A DNA stretch of 64,000 nt from Maniola hyperantus (GCF_902806685.2 NC_048545.1:9659852-9723851); one strand, 5' to 3'. Numbered from the stretch's first letter, positions 31,321 through 42,402 are shown. Numbers and translations: made by a program. Notes: a model not told the origin generated them from the letters alone.

Positions 31321-32298
31321 CAGCCACGACTCGAACATACATTAAAAATGCAATGTTTCATGTAACCCTGAATTTACATATTCGACTCGCCGCCGTTGAC
31401 TTCATCTCTACATAGTGTAAAATAAAGTCGCTTCCCGCTGTCTATGTATGTATGTATGAACGCATAGATCTTTTAAACTACGCAACAGATTCAAGAGATA
31501 GAGTGATTCAAGAGGAAGGTTTATTGGTCTAATTTAATTCTCAAAAAATAGAGATTTCTAAGGAAATTGAAATAATGTGAATTAGGTCGGAAAAAATCCT
31601 CTCATTTGAGAGTTTCCGAGGCGTGCGCTGCCTCAATGGCCAAAGTTACACGAAAACAGTGTAGAGTGAATTTGTCCTCTTAAAAAGTTCTACAAAAAAG
31701 TTCGCAGTAGCATACATGTATGTTTTAAAGTAGGCTCACAATAATCGATTTTATGATTTTCAAATGTGATCTGAAACAAACATTGATGTTGGAATCCCCC
31801 TCTATTATTCTAGGGAAACAAAGCTTTACATTTAAAGGTGTTTTTACTGACATACTATTAGCACAGAATATATTATAATAGAGTTCATATCAAAATAAAA
31901 TAGTTGATCATCTAAAGTATTCAATTTAGACCAAAATTGTCCTTTACATCATTTAAAAAAGTATTATTTACAAATTTTACACTAGGTGTAAATTTCATTA
32001 TAAATTTAGCTGGAAGGAAAACTCACGAAGATTACCTACACTTGTTGTAGCTTGAATGAAATCCATAAATCAGCCAAGCCGAGATTGTTCCTAAAGTGAG
32101 GATTCTTTTATTCTTACAGTATTCCGACTGCAATCAGTGTTAAAATTTAATAAAATTTGTTACAGATAGCTTGCATCCAGAAGACGGACTTAGATTACTT
32201 TTTATCCCAAAAAATATTATGCTAGTCCCAGAGGAAAACAGAACATTTTAAAAACTTTCGTGCGAATAACAGCTAAGTAGTTCGTTATACATACTAAT
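31321..32298. other. Unique AT-rich stretch
   Basis: I see no gene. Short (TATG)n at 31445-31458. Confidence 0.4.
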
Positions 32299-32476
32299 CC
32301 ATACTAATATTATAAATGCGAAAGTGTGTCTTTCTGTCTGTCTATCTGCTAGCCTTTCACGGCCCATCCGTTCAACCGATTTTGACGAAATTGGTACAGC
32401 GATAGCTTGCATCCCGGAAAATCAAAGAGTTCCCACGGGATTTTTATAAAACCTGAATCATGGGCATCATCTAGTA
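32299..32476 (+). mobile_element. Helitron-like repeat, family A
   Basis: CCATACTAATATTATAAATGCGAAAGTGTG, (TGTC)n, CTAGCCTTTCACGGCCCATCCGTTCAACCG, TCAAAGAGTTCCCACGGGATT, ending GGGCATCAT-CTAG|T. The CGCGGACGAAG hairpin has been lost. Confidence 0.65.
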
Positions 32477-32478
32477 TT

Positions 32479-32748
32479 TCATCATCGTCATGATCAACCC
32501 ATCACCAGCTCAATACAGAGAACGCGTCTTCTCTCAGAATGAGAAGGGTTTTGGCCATAGTCTACCACGCTGGCCAAGTGCGGATTGGCAGACTTCACAC
32601 ACCTTTGAGAACATTATGGAAAACTCTCCGATATGTAGGTTTTCTCACGATTTTTTCCTTCACCGATAAAGCACGTGATATTAGATTGCTTATAACACAC
32701 ATAACTCCGAAAAGTTAGAGGTGCGTGCTGGGGATCGAACCCCCGTAT
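32479..32748 (-). repeat. SINE S1, near full length
   Basis: Reverse copy: (ATC)n-like tail, GATCAACCCATCACC, CTCAGAATGAGAAGGGTTTTGGCC, CACGCTGGCCAAGTGCGG, then GTGCTGGGGATCGAACCCCCG (a perfect B-box region). The A-box end is truncated where D2 unit 3 begins. Confidence 0.75.
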
Positions 32749-32762
32749 AACAGGTGGGTTAA

Positions 32763-32876
32763 TAATGTTTACGGAAGCGCACAAGCAAACATTTGTTTTT
32801 AATTAACGCCGCCAGGACTCGATTAACTAGACAAAACATACTTAAAATGCAAGCACTCGTAAGGGACTACTCAACG
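32763..32876 (+). repeat. D2 unit 3 (3' end only)
   Basis: AATAATGTTTACGGAAGCGC, AAGCAAACATTTG, CGCCGCCAGGACTCGA, ACATACTTAAAATGCAAG. It matches the distal part of unit 2 (31265-31362). Confidence 0.55.
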
Positions 32877-33214
32877 CATTACTTTACTCAGTAGAGTAGT
32901 GTTGAGTAACCTAAAACTAACAAGTAAGAATAAGATAATAAACAAGTTAAGTATACTTACTGGTCAGTCATTTATCTTATTTGTTTAGGGTTTTTTATTT
33001 TGAAAAAGTGCCTGAAGTAATCCTAAATAATAAGCAATACTTTTTTACTAATTATAGATATTAAAAAAATAACGTAAGTAATTATTTACCAATAAGTCAC
33101 ACTAATGCACAATGCACACCTACGGAGTGAAGCGGAGCCGAGACGCAGCTTTTATATTAACGAATTCCACTGAGATTCATTCACTTGGCATACTAATAAA
33201 ATTGGTAAAGTGAA

Positions 33215-33330
33215 TCCATACTAATATCATAAATGCGAAAGTGTATCTGTCTGTGTGTCTGCTAGCTTTTCACGGCCCAACAGTTTGAACGATGTGGATG
33301 AAATTTGGTACAGAGTTAGTTGTATTAGTA
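33215..33330 (+). mobile_element. Helitron-like repeat, family A, 5' half
   Basis: CCATACTAATATCATAAATGCGAAAGTG ... CTAGCTTTTCACGGCCCAACAG ... GAAATTTGGTACAGAGTTAG, then stops. Confidence 0.6.
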
Positions 33331-33844
33331 GAGTATCAGTTTTTATAAAATAACGAACGTCTGGTATGCGCTGGCTCTTAGTCCATTAGTAGCAGTTCTT
33401 TCGAAGCATCACACATAATTAACATAAACCCACCTCATACCCCGGGGGTTGGTTTAATCAGTAGCTAACTGAAATAACAAGTCAGGAACATAAATTATTG
33501 ACTTTATTATGGGGGATAAAACTCACAGGCTTAAAGTTTAAATTGCTTTCATTTAACTTTGCCTGTTACACGAGTGTACGAGTCACTTACGTATGCGAAT
33601 AGAGACTGTTTTACGCTGGAACAACCAATTTTTTTCTTTTCTAGCGCTTGGCTGCAATCAGACCTGCGGGCAAATGATGCAACCTATGGTGCAGCCTATG
33701 GTGCCGCATATGTAATCGCCGCGCTTGCCTAGAAGATGCGACATACGACATGCACAATGTGGCATGCTTTAAATGGTAATAACATCGTGATGCAGAATTG
33801 GCATTTTTCCCGTACAAATCCGGGGCGGGTCGCTAGTCCAAACT

Positions 33845-34042
33845 ATAATATTATAAATGCGAAAGTGTGTCTATCTGCTAGCTTTTCACACAGCTTAAGC
33901 GATGTTCATGAAATTTGGTACAGAGTTAGCCTACATCTCGGGAAGGACATAGGCTACTTTTTATCCCGGAAAATTAAAGAGTTTCCACGGGATTAAAAAA
34001 TCTAAATCCACGCGCACGAAGTCGCGGGTATCATCGAGTAAC
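33845..34042 (+). mobile_element. Helitron-like repeat, family A
   Basis: CTATAATATTATAAATGCGAAAGTGTG through GACATAGGCTACTTTTTATCCCGGAAAATTAAAGAG to CGCGCACGAAGTCGCGGGTATCAT-CGAG|T (the CTAG is mutated to CGAG). A B-variant end (CGGGGCGGGTCG-CTAG|T, 33790-33837) lies immediately before it. Confidence 0.6.
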
Positions 34043-34099
34043 ATATTATTGTTTGTCCTTCGGAGTAACAAATCCACGTGTTTTTTTTGTATTCATAAA

Positions 34100-34196
34100 A
34101 TATAGTCATGTACCTGAGAGTTCACATAGGTTACTTTTAACCCGATAAATCAAAGCCTAAATCCAGGTGGATGAAGTCGCGGCATCAGCTAGTTAA
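34100..34196 (+). mobile_element. Helitron-like repeat, family A, 3' half
   Basis: ATAGGTTACTTTTAACCCGATAAATCAAAG, then GTGGATGAAGTCGCGGCATCAG-CTAG|T. Confidence 0.6.
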
Positions 34197-34351
34197 TTAT
34201 AAAATTTTGTGTACGCTTGACTCCAATAATTAGGGCCAAAGTGTACTGGGTCCTAACTCTGAGGCGCGTAATTTTGTAGAGCTTCAGCAACATGTACCTA
34301 CCTATAAAAGAAAGCCTTTGTGGCATGTGATTGAGATGAACGTCCGCTCCT

Positions 34352-34460
34352 GAGTTTGCTGTGGGCTCTTCTCAGACCTGGGCGCATTTGAAACATTCGT
34401 AGCTTTAGTTTTAAGTTTACGTAATTAAATATTACCACTACATCATCTTACAAATCCAAC
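34352..34460 (+). repeat. Repeat K, uninterrupted copy
   Basis: GAGTTTGCTGTGGGCTCTTCTCAGACCTGGGCG, GTAGCTTTAGTTTTAAGTTTACGTAATTAA, TTACCACTACATCATCTTAC. It is the empty-site counterpart of the copy at 51236-51500. Confidence 0.7.
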
Positions 34461-35694
34461 AATTGACCATCAAAAAGTGTATACCTACCAGCGGCGAAGA
34501 GTCAATATAACACGATTCCTATCGGCTTCCCTTTAAGAATTGGCATAATATAGCGTATGTAGGTACTATTCACATAAATTCGGTAATACGTTCGTAAATA
34601 CAAAGGTTCGATCGTCACAAATGCTAATTTTTTTTGTTATTACTAATTTAAGTTAAAAGCATAACAGCTAATGTAGGTAAGTAACATACACCTACAGTCC
34701 TACACCATACAAGCCGTAAAATATCGGATTCCCTAGTTAGATTTTTGCTTAGTATTTATCTCTTACATTTCCCTAACGAAAGCGAAAGGAGCGAACTAGG
34801 TCTGTCTCGCTCTACGGTTGGGACCCACCAATTTAATCTGGCCCAGTAGCGAATACGAATTTGGAACTCGGACAGGTCAGACAAATTTGACGTAGTTAAG
34901 CCGCTAGAATCCGAGTTACCGTATTATACCTCCAAATTAAAAGTTATATTAATAGTATTATTTTAACAGGTACATGCTACTATTTTGAGTATTTTGTATT
35001 TTGAAGGGTGATTTGATATTGATTTTGATTGATTATTATTTGTTTTTGTGAAGCGTCCATGCACGTTTGTTTTTAAAGTTGTTAGTGGTGTTTTATTTTG
35101 ATATAATAAATTGGGGCTAGTGATTAATAACTAATAAGTGTAAGTTCGCGGTAATTTAGATGCAGTTTGGTAAGTCAACATCAGGAATTACCTTAATTCA
35201 CATAGATTGTTGTTTAACAGATTTCCTGTTTGTTACGTAACGATAGTAATTTTTCTAAATCGAGTTTTGAAAACAAAAAGCGTCTTTAATCGATGGGGAA
35301 CAGCTGATATTCTTTTAGGTAAGTAGGTAGGTAGGTACCTTTCCGGCTTCCCTTTTTCAGATTTTCACCCTTCGCCACTGATACCTACCTACTTTGAATA
35401 AATTATTTGACTTTGACTTACAAACTACACGTGCCGCAAAAAGCTTGTCACTCAGGCCCAAGGCTAAATCCTTCATGTAGAGTAGGGAAACGAGGGAAAC
35501 AAACTTCAAGTTGAGTTTGTTATGCTCCTTACTCGGTCCCGCTACTTACTTGTTTATCTTGTACGTGTGGTGTGGACAGAGATAACATTATACTAACTCT
35601 AATAGCACGAGTTGAATCTAGTAATATATGGGTCTGTAAATCCGTTTCTCTAGTTTTATATTGGTACTAGTTTTTGCCTATTATACTGTAATTC
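34461..35694. other. Unique stretch, no firm gene
   Basis: At 35160 the context ATGCAGTTTG|GTAAGT has a good donor directly after a three-codon start. I see neither a TATA box nor a following exon, so it is not called. 34740-34930 is GC-richer and non-repetitive within the window. Confidence 0.35.
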
Positions 35695-35696
35695 CG

Positions 35697-35845
35697 TGCC
35701 GTGATAGTCTAGTGGTTAAAACTTCCGCCTCGGTTCAAGAGCTCAGGCGTTTGATCCCGGGCAGACGCTTTTAATTTTTCAGAGATGAACCCATCACCGG
35801 ATCACTACTGAGCATGGATCTCGTCTCAGAACGAGACGGGTTTTC
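35697..35845. repeat. Chimeric SINE S1: + head joined to - tail
   Basis: The head is GCCGTGATAGTCTAGTGGTTAAAACTTCCGCC with a B-box GCGTTTGATCCCGGGCAG (to 35785). It is followed by TGAACCCATCACCGGATCACTACTGAGC and CGTCTCAGAACGAGACGGGTTTT, which is the S1 tail in the opposite orientation. Two S1 pieces have been brought together. Confidence 0.6.
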
Positions 35846-35847
35846 CG

Positions 35848-35997
35848 GAATAAAAAAGCCTATGTCCGCCACCGGGAAGTTATCTCTGTAGGTTAGGTAG
35901 GTACCTTTCGTCAAAATGGCTTAAACCGATTGGCCGTAAAAAGTTAACAGGCAGACTGACAGACACACTTTCAAATTTATAATATTAGTATGGAGTA
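35848..35997 (-). mobile_element. Helitron-like repeat, family A, 5' half
   Basis: GCCTATGTCCGCCACCGGGAAG, TCAAAATGGCTTAAACCGATTGG, GGCAGACTGACAGACACACTTTCAAATTTATAATATTAGTATGG. Confidence 0.55.
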
Positions 35998-36239
35998 TGG
36001 ACTAGCTGACCAGAAACCGCTTGAGTAGAATTTCTGAAAATCCTTCTCTCTCTAAGTCTCAGTTCTAGCAAAAGCTCAACTGTCTTTTCATTTTATAAAA
36101 CGCTGAGAACTTTATAATTTAATCTGGAACAGTAGGAACTTATAAAATATGCTTCTACTTATAACTGTAACTGAGTTACTTTCTTGCTATAATTTCTAAA
36201 TACAAACTGAAATTCCATGCTATATTATCGGAAAATGTT

Positions 36240-37010
36240 AACGCCGCTTTTCCACTACCGCTTTCTGCATTTCTGCATTCTGCTCTCTGCATTATTTACT
36301 GAACAGCAAAACGCAATAACCGCATGCCATCTGCTCGACGGCCGTCCGCAGATCCAATAACCTATAAGAAGAATAATGTATCGTGCATTTTTATACGGGG
36401 TCAATATTGGATACATTAAAGGCTTGGGTAGATACAACGCGTGACTGATTAGAGTGAAGCAACATGATGCGTTGCGTTGGCGGTGCGGTGCCAGCCGCTG
36501 CGTCATCCTACAATAATCGCTGTACCAATGTCACATGATGCGTTATGACGTCGTGCGGTGGCGCACACACGCGCAACGGACTTTGGGACCAGAGAGACGA
36601 GGCGGGGAGGCCGGATGGGTGCTGCAGTGCAACGCCGTACTTTCTACCGGAACGGCAACACAATACCGTGTAGCGCTGCGATGCGACGTCGGGCCGTAAA
36701 AATCTATGACATCGCACAATGCACTGTGCAAATTTCCAATGCGGTCCCTCACCGTACAAACTTGCGATGCGACGACGTATTCCCGTTCAGTTGGTGTCCA
36801 CACCTCTCTGTGTGCCATTCTGTGCTGTGTGTGTTTTTCTTAATGCGTCCATGGCTCACTAGAAATTGATGGTCAGAAATTTTCTCGCACGATGCCGTAA
36901 GCGATGAAATGTTAGCGTTACGTCGACGCATCGCATTGCGATGCGGCTGATTGATCGTTTTTTCGATGCGATGTCGCACCGCAGTGTTGTAGCCTCGCCC
37001 TTACATCCAA
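36240..37010. mobile_element. GC-rich element with CGATGCG repeats
   Basis: A 770-bp island far richer in GC than its surroundings. The words GATGCG, CGCATCG, GCGATGCG and TGCGGTG occur many times in both orientations (for example 36475-36500, 36676-36690, 36765-36780, 36925-36975), making it strongly self-complementary. A piece related to 36871-36920 recurs at 4200-4262, so it is mobile. The overlapping frames of 76-103 codons on both strands are a by-product of GC content. Ends are uncertain. Confidence 0.55.
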
Positions 37011-38579
37011 TACTGAAATCCATAGCAAGTCTTCATGAAGTTCATTCTTTACTTTCAGCTCGGTTCATAATGGGCGATCAGCAACTAGGGATGTTAAACA
37101 ATGATAATTATGTGGTTTGGCTTGTTGTTCCAAATTTATTTAAAGTAGGTAATTTGCAGTATTTTAAACATGAAATGTGAGTGTTTTTAAGCTCATCAAT
37201 AATATAAAAATTAGCCTGCTATTTTAGTGATATATAGTAAACTAACATTTGTTTTTAATAACCTCGCTAGCTTTTCGATTATATAATTTATACTACAAAC
37301 TTGAAAGGCTTTGTTCATCAATAAGGCAAATAGTTCGCATTGCAAAAAAACTATCCGTTTGTAACTTCCTGCGAAATTGAAAGGCTTTTCGCATCAGTAA
37401 AGCATTTACCTACATTGCAGTCATATGATTACGTACTATAATAAGTCTATGCTACATTGTATAAAAGCTATCTGTAATATTCTGAACATCGATTTTCCAA
37501 AACCTACGTGCTTGCCATCAAGCCGCATGACCGTCTCTGAAGCCTTTTACAAACTATGAAACATAGATAGTCCAGTCTAGACCGAATCAGAAGTGCTATT
37601 AGTCTCGATGCATAGCAACGGTGTGAGTGAGATTAAACTCATAAATACAGTCGCCAGATGGCGCTCGGCACGCTGTACATCCACAACCAATGCGACATTT
37701 GTCTCCAGCTCCCAGGATCGATAGCGTCTCGCCACAGGCCTCAGTATCTCCCGCAAACCGAGCCCAGTTAATTTATTGTCGTTTTCTAAGTTATTGATTG
37801 TTTGTTTGATATTCGGACGAACACAACAACAACATGTAGTAATAATAAAATTTTACTGTTTAAACAGTTTATGCCATTATAAGGAATGTGCAAATCATAT
37901 AGATAAGACTGTATATTGTCTATCTATGTAATAGAATAAATAGTCAGAGTACCCTCATTTGCCTTTAAATTATTTTATGAAATAAAACAATTTCCCTTGA
38001 CACAAAGGTATTCTTCATTACCGCCAGAGATTGATCGACGCGCGTAAATTGTAACTTATTTTGCTGAAATTTCTGCTTATTGTGCGCGCAAATTTGACAT
38101 AGGATAGACCTCTGTCTATTTGGTGTCAAATCAACTGTAACAAAGCAAGATCGGAACGTTTTATTTGAATTTTAGATAGAGAAAGAAAAAAGAAAATGCT
38201 CTTTTTTAATCTTGCGTTAGGCGATTTTGGGATGGGTAACTTCAAGGATAACTCCAAGGTTACATTACAACATGCTAATTTTACTAGCTTTTAAAATTGG
38301 TTCTAGAGAAATTGCGTTAGAACGCAACTTATTGGAACAGTCAAGTAGGTACATGCAACAGCCATACATACATACATACATACATACATACATACATTCA
38401 TAGCAACATATTATATTCATAGTCAACAGCCACCGATTTCTGTGTAGATAAGCCCTTGAACCGTAATTAATTAGGCGTTGAATTACATGTATAAAAAATC
38501 GTTATTAAGAGGAGCTTATTCGTAGCGCACTCCAAACGAACGTACCTACTTTGGTTCTCATTTAAATATTAATCAGTCA
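37011..38579. other. Unique stretch with (CATA)n
   Basis: I see no supported gene. The 37500-37760 segment is GC-richer (contains CAGATGGCGCTCGGCACGC) but all frames are interrupted. Microsatellite CATA at 38370-38395. Confidence 0.4.
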
Positions 38580-38760
38580 GCCTCAATAGCTCAACCGGTA
38601 AAGGAGTGGACTGAAAACCGAAAGGTCGACGGTTCAAACCCCGCCCGTTGCACTATTGTCGTACCTACTCCTAGCACAAGCCTGACGCTTAGTTGGAGAG
38701 GAAAGGGGCATATAAGCCATTTAACATGGCTAATATTCTTTAAAAAAAAAAGAAAAAAAA
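38580..38760 (+). repeat. SINE S2, tRNA-Phe-like head
   Basis: Head AATAGCTCAACCGGTAAAG (A box), an anticodon-arm-like GGACTGAAAACCGAAAGG with GAA in the anticodon position, and a B box GACGGTTCAAACCCCGCC. Then TTGCACTATTGTCGTACCTACTCCTAGCACAAGCCTGACGCTTAG, CATGGCTAATATTC and A-rich tail. Copies at 39281 and 59448. Confidence 0.85.
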
Positions 38761-39021
38761 AGTCAAACTCTATGAAATTTTGTAGACACATTTTGAAAAT
38801 TAATTTTGTGTCTGTAGTTTTCATATTTCTGTAAAAATGTGTAGTTACAAGTTCAAAGGGCCTCTAGAACCAGCGGTTTGAATTTTATATATATAGATAG
38901 ATATGAGAAATAAAAATATTTAAGCCTATGTAATAATGTTAATAAATTCGAAAAAGCGTGGGACTAACCAAGGATACATTCTGGCCCAATAAAACAAAAT
39001 CAGTTTGTCATGTCGGCTTAT

Positions 39022-39130
39022 TTTCAATTTCATGTATCCCTGCCTTTCTATATTAGACGGAAATTGCCAAGAGCGATGCCGTCCAGTTTTTCCGGATCTA
39101 ATTTATTTTTATTAAGTTTGTCCAAGGGTC
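39022..39130 (+). repeat. Low-copy repeat L2, copy 1
   Basis: TTCAATTTCATGTATCCCTG, GACGGAAATTGCCAAGA, CCGGATCTAATTTATTTTTATTAAGTTTGTCCAAGGGTC. It is strongly similar to 49460-49567 in reverse. Class unknown; no open frame of note. Confidence 0.65.
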
Positions 39131-39280
39131 TTTCTTGGTCCCGGATAAATAATATGGGGACATTTATTTTACTTATACCTTGTTTTAACGTACGTGGGTA
39201 ACGTTATACGTATGGTCTGTTATTAAAGGATGATGGGCATTTTGTATGGACCCTAGCCTGTTAACCAATAGAGTTCTAAT

Positions 39281-39456
39281 GTTTTTTTTTAAAAATAATA
39301 TTAGCCATTTTAAATGACTAGTATTCCCCTTTCCTCTCCAACTAAGCGTCAGGCTTGTGCTAGAAGTAGGTACGACAATAGTGCAACGGGCGGGGTCTGA
39401 ACCGTTCGACCTTTCGGTTTTCAGTCCACTCCTTTACCGGTTGAGCTATTGAGGCT
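39281..39456 (-). repeat. SINE S2
   Basis: Reverse copy, full length: tail TTTTTTTTAAAAATAATATTAGCC, GCGTCAGGCTTGTGCTAG, TACGACAATAGTGCAACGGGCGGGGTCTGAACCG, CCTTTACCGGTTGAGCTATTGAGGC. Confidence 0.85.
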
Positions 39457-39774
39457 CTGTTAGTTAGTTCTAATGTATGCTCATAACCTATAGTTACCGT
39501 AACACAATAGTTTATCTCATGAAACCACAGTCGATGACATAGAGTTATATTTTTGTGACGATTTTCTAGTGAAAATTCAATCAGCAATGGAAAAATTCAT
39601 GCTGTGTTGCATTTTTCGTCAGCTTATCACTTGGGTAATTAACCTTAGAGTCATACCTAAGCAGAACCTTTACAGTGCGGAGCGTGGAGAGCCCGAGCTT
39701 GACTGCATGCAATGCAAGTTGCAACATTGTTCTTCTCAGGTACTTAAGGGGCGTACGGGCATTTCCCCCTAATG

Positions 39775-39937
39775 CCAGCTATAAGACCCACCTTCCTGCC
39801 AAATTTCATGATTCTAGGTCAACGGGAAGTACCATGTAGGTTTCTTGACAGACAGACGGACAGACAGACAGACAGACATACAACAAAGTGATCCTATAAG
39901 GGTTCCGTTTTTCCTTTTGAGGTACGGAACCCTAGAA
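39775..39937 (-). repeat. Repeat F, 5' portion
   Basis: TTTCATGATTCTAGGTCAACGGGAAGTACC, GTTTCTTGACAGACAGACGGACAG, GTGATCCTATAAGGGTTCCGTTTTTCCTTTTGAGGTACGGAACCCT. Reverse of 57877-57985. Confidence 0.65.
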
Positions 39938-39993
39938 ATGTAGAAAAGTAGTCAGTTTTTTTTTGGATCAGACAATGTATTGGTATAGAGAGG

Positions 39994-40157
39994 TATAGTA
40001 CCCGACAGGTCGAGATGGCAATCGGGGAGGGGACGAGCCGCACACTCGCACAGTCCTCGCGCTAACCCACTGCGGGATAGCGCGGATGACGTGCGGGTGT
40101 GTGGGGCGTCCCCCCGCCTCATACCCCAATTGTCATCTCGACCTGTCGCGTACTATA
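39994..40157. mobile_element. MITE M1, copy 2 (complete)
   Basis: 164 bp, ends TATAGTACCCGACAGG / CCTGTCGCGTACTATA. Interior GC-rich and palindromic. Best preserved copy of the family. Confidence 0.82.
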
Positions 40158-40754
40158 CAATTAATATTATTCCTGGACATGACAATCTACTAGTATCGAG
40201 AGCTTTAGTGCAATCAGTTCAGATTGCCTCAAAATCTGAATCCATGTCAAAGAGGGAAGTCGCACAGTCGGCTTAGTTTTGATACAAGGCTCAATTAACG
40301 AGGCTGCAAGCTATGAATATTGATTGAGAGATTTGCATGTTTGGGGTTCGAAAACTACCGAAGCCAGCCTATAGGAAAAAGTAGATTTAAAAATCCTTGC
40401 ATTGGTGTGTTACTGTGTAGATAGTTGAGATAACTCGCTCTCCGTACATCTTTTCTCAAATTAATACAAAAGAGTATGTATATAATAAGTAAGTTTTTCT
40501 GAGTTATGCTTATCTTCTTAAGTGAACTTCAGTGTGGTTGTCCCCACACTAAACAATAAGCAGAACTATGTAAGAATGCAACTTACTACATTTGCTCCAA
40601 ATTGCTTGCACGAAACTTATTAACGAAACTTGTTTTCCTTTGCGCATCGGTTTATTTTTTCATGTTCATATTACAATATTCATCTATCCTTATCGACAGT
40701 CGCAGTAGGAACACTTTGTACTTCTCATATCCATGCTTCGCTCTGTAGTCGTGC

Positions 40755-40955
40755 GGTTGACAAAATTTGTTGCGGAAACTTGTTGCCGAAAAATGTTGAC
40801 AAAACTTGTTGCTGAAACTTGTTGACGAAATTTGTTGTTGAAACTTGTTAACGAAACTTGTTGTCAAAACTTGTTGACGAAACTTGTTGCCGAAACTTGT
40901 TATTGAAACTTGGTGGTCAAAATTGTTGTTGAAACTTGTTGATGAAACTAAAAAA
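40755..40955. repeat. 13-bp minisatellite
   Basis: About 15 tandem units of AAACTTGTTGNYG with substitutions and one or two length changes. An outlying pair of units lies at 40610-40632. On the minus strand the repeat stays open (period 13 aa in translation, motif NKF..) without any sign of being a gene. It ends directly in a Helitron-like 3' end. Confidence 0.85.
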
Positions 40956-41020
40956 AAAGTTTCCACGGGATTTTAAAAAATCTCACTCCACGCGGACGAA
41001 GTCGCGGGCATCTTCTAGTA
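40956..41020 (+). mobile_element. Helitron-like repeat, family A, 3' end
   Basis: AAGTTTCCACGGGATTTTAAAAAATC, CCACGCGGACGAAGTCGCGGGCATCTT-CTAG|T. The 5' part is replaced by the minisatellite. Confidence 0.6.
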
Positions 41021-41572
41021 TTCTGTAAATGAGTTTTGGATAATTGTTTGTCGTAATTGTATTGGAATTGAGTTAATTGAGATAAGTAAATTGAAATACA
41101 ATATTAAAATAGGTGTAGATTAATAGATTTAATTAATTAACAATTAAAATATAATAAATAGACAAATAATACATAATTTTTATCGTATGTTGTTTTGTAG
41201 TATCATAATATTAATAAATTGAATTGCATTTGGTATCGAAAATGTACTCGTATAATAGCCGTGTTTATTGATACTTTAGAAAATATCACAATTAGGTAGC
41301 TATATTAATCACAAAGTTGCATGGAAGTAATCGACTTTGCATTCAGCAGCTCGCAATATAATAACTATAACGTTACATTACTTAGGTATGTATATTGTAG
41401 GTACATATAAAATGTATATACATAATATTGTAACTTTGCTTTTCGAAAAGAATAACTGTTGAGTTTCTTCCTGAGTCTTCTCAGTAGAGCTTCTTTCCGA
41501 TTCAGACATCATAAGTCCTAAATGAAATAAATACATTTCATTTCATTACATACTTAATTGCACCAACCGGTA
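41021..41572. other. Unique AT-rich stretch
   Basis: I see no gene or repeat family here beyond ATTT-rich sequence. Confidence 0.4.
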
Positions 41573-41672
41573 ATTGAATCTAGAATCCCCCGTTTATAAG
41601 ACGCTCATCACAGTGCCAGAGAGGTCTTCGAATTCTATCTTAGCTCTGGACCTGCTTAAGGACAACGCCTGT

Positions 41673-41998
41673 CGACCTCCCCGGCGCAGTGGGGAGTGGT
41701 GTGGTCTTATTAGCGGGAGGTCCCGGGTTCAATTCCGGGCAAAGGAAATTTAGAATTTTATAATTTCTAAATTTTTTTTGGCCTGATCTGGTGGGAGACT
41801 TCGGCTGTGGCTCTAGTTACCACCATTCCGGCAAAACCATGCCGCCATGATGCCGTATAGAGACCGAAGGGGTTTCGGTTTCATGAAAAACTGCCATACC
41901 CATTCCAGGTTAGCCCGCTTCCATCTTAGACTGCATCATCACTTACCATAAGGTGAGATTGCAGTCAATAGCTAACTTGTATCTGAATTTGAAAAAAG
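41673..41998 (+). repeat. SINE S3, full length
   Basis: tRNA-like head CCCCGGCGCAGTGGGGAGTGG ... AGCGGGAGGTCCCGGGTTCAATTCCGGGC (very good B box). Body GTGGGAGACTTCGGCTGTGGC, CCGGCAAAACCATGCCGCC, GTTAGCCCGCTTCCATCTTAGACTGCATCATC, GGTGAGATTGCAGTC. A-rich end. A head remnant in reverse is adjacent at 41573-41632. Confidence 0.85.
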
Positions 41999-42352
41999 GG
42001 AGTTTTTCAGGAAGGGTTAATACGGCAAGACTCAATTAGTGCTGAATCCATACCAGTGATGCCTTCGATGAATATTAATAGCAATATCTGAATATTCGTC
42101 GCATCATCGCGACCGGGGGCAGAGAAATATTGAACGAATGCAACTCTCTTTGTATGCAAATTCTTATGATTAGATTTTAGATTCTGCACATACCGATGGT
42201 ATGAATACAGAGCTGATTCAGACGTAAGGGAAAATTACTTTGAAGTTCGTTGATTGAGGAATATGACGCAGAGAGAGAGACAAAGAGAGATAACTATGAG
42301 TCTCTTTCTGTGTCATATTAACTACTAAGCGTTGTGACCTATACCATTATCT

Positions 42353-42402
42353 GATAGTGAAAAGTCATTATCTACCTATCAGATAATGGAAAGATTTTCT
42401 TA
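42353..42402. repeat. Short inverted repeat
   Basis: CCATTATCTGATAG and CTATCAGATAATGG (14-bp arms) enclose about 22 bp. Single copy. Confidence 0.6.

Noticed and set aside
35160..35175. ATGCAGTTTG|GTAAGT start-plus-donor
   Set aside because: No TATA box or initiator upstream and no second exon; weaker than the case at 58540.
36508..36979. Overlapping frames of 76-103 codons on both strands
   Set aside because: They result from the GC-rich palindromic element; all frames on both strands are open there.
38580..38655. tRNA-Phe gene
   Set aside because: A and B boxes and a GAA anticodon position are seen, but the acceptor stem does not pair and the unit continues into a SINE body present three times.
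40652..40966. 104-codon minus frame with NKF-type repeats
   Set aside because: It is the translation of the 13-bp minisatellite; no gene signals.
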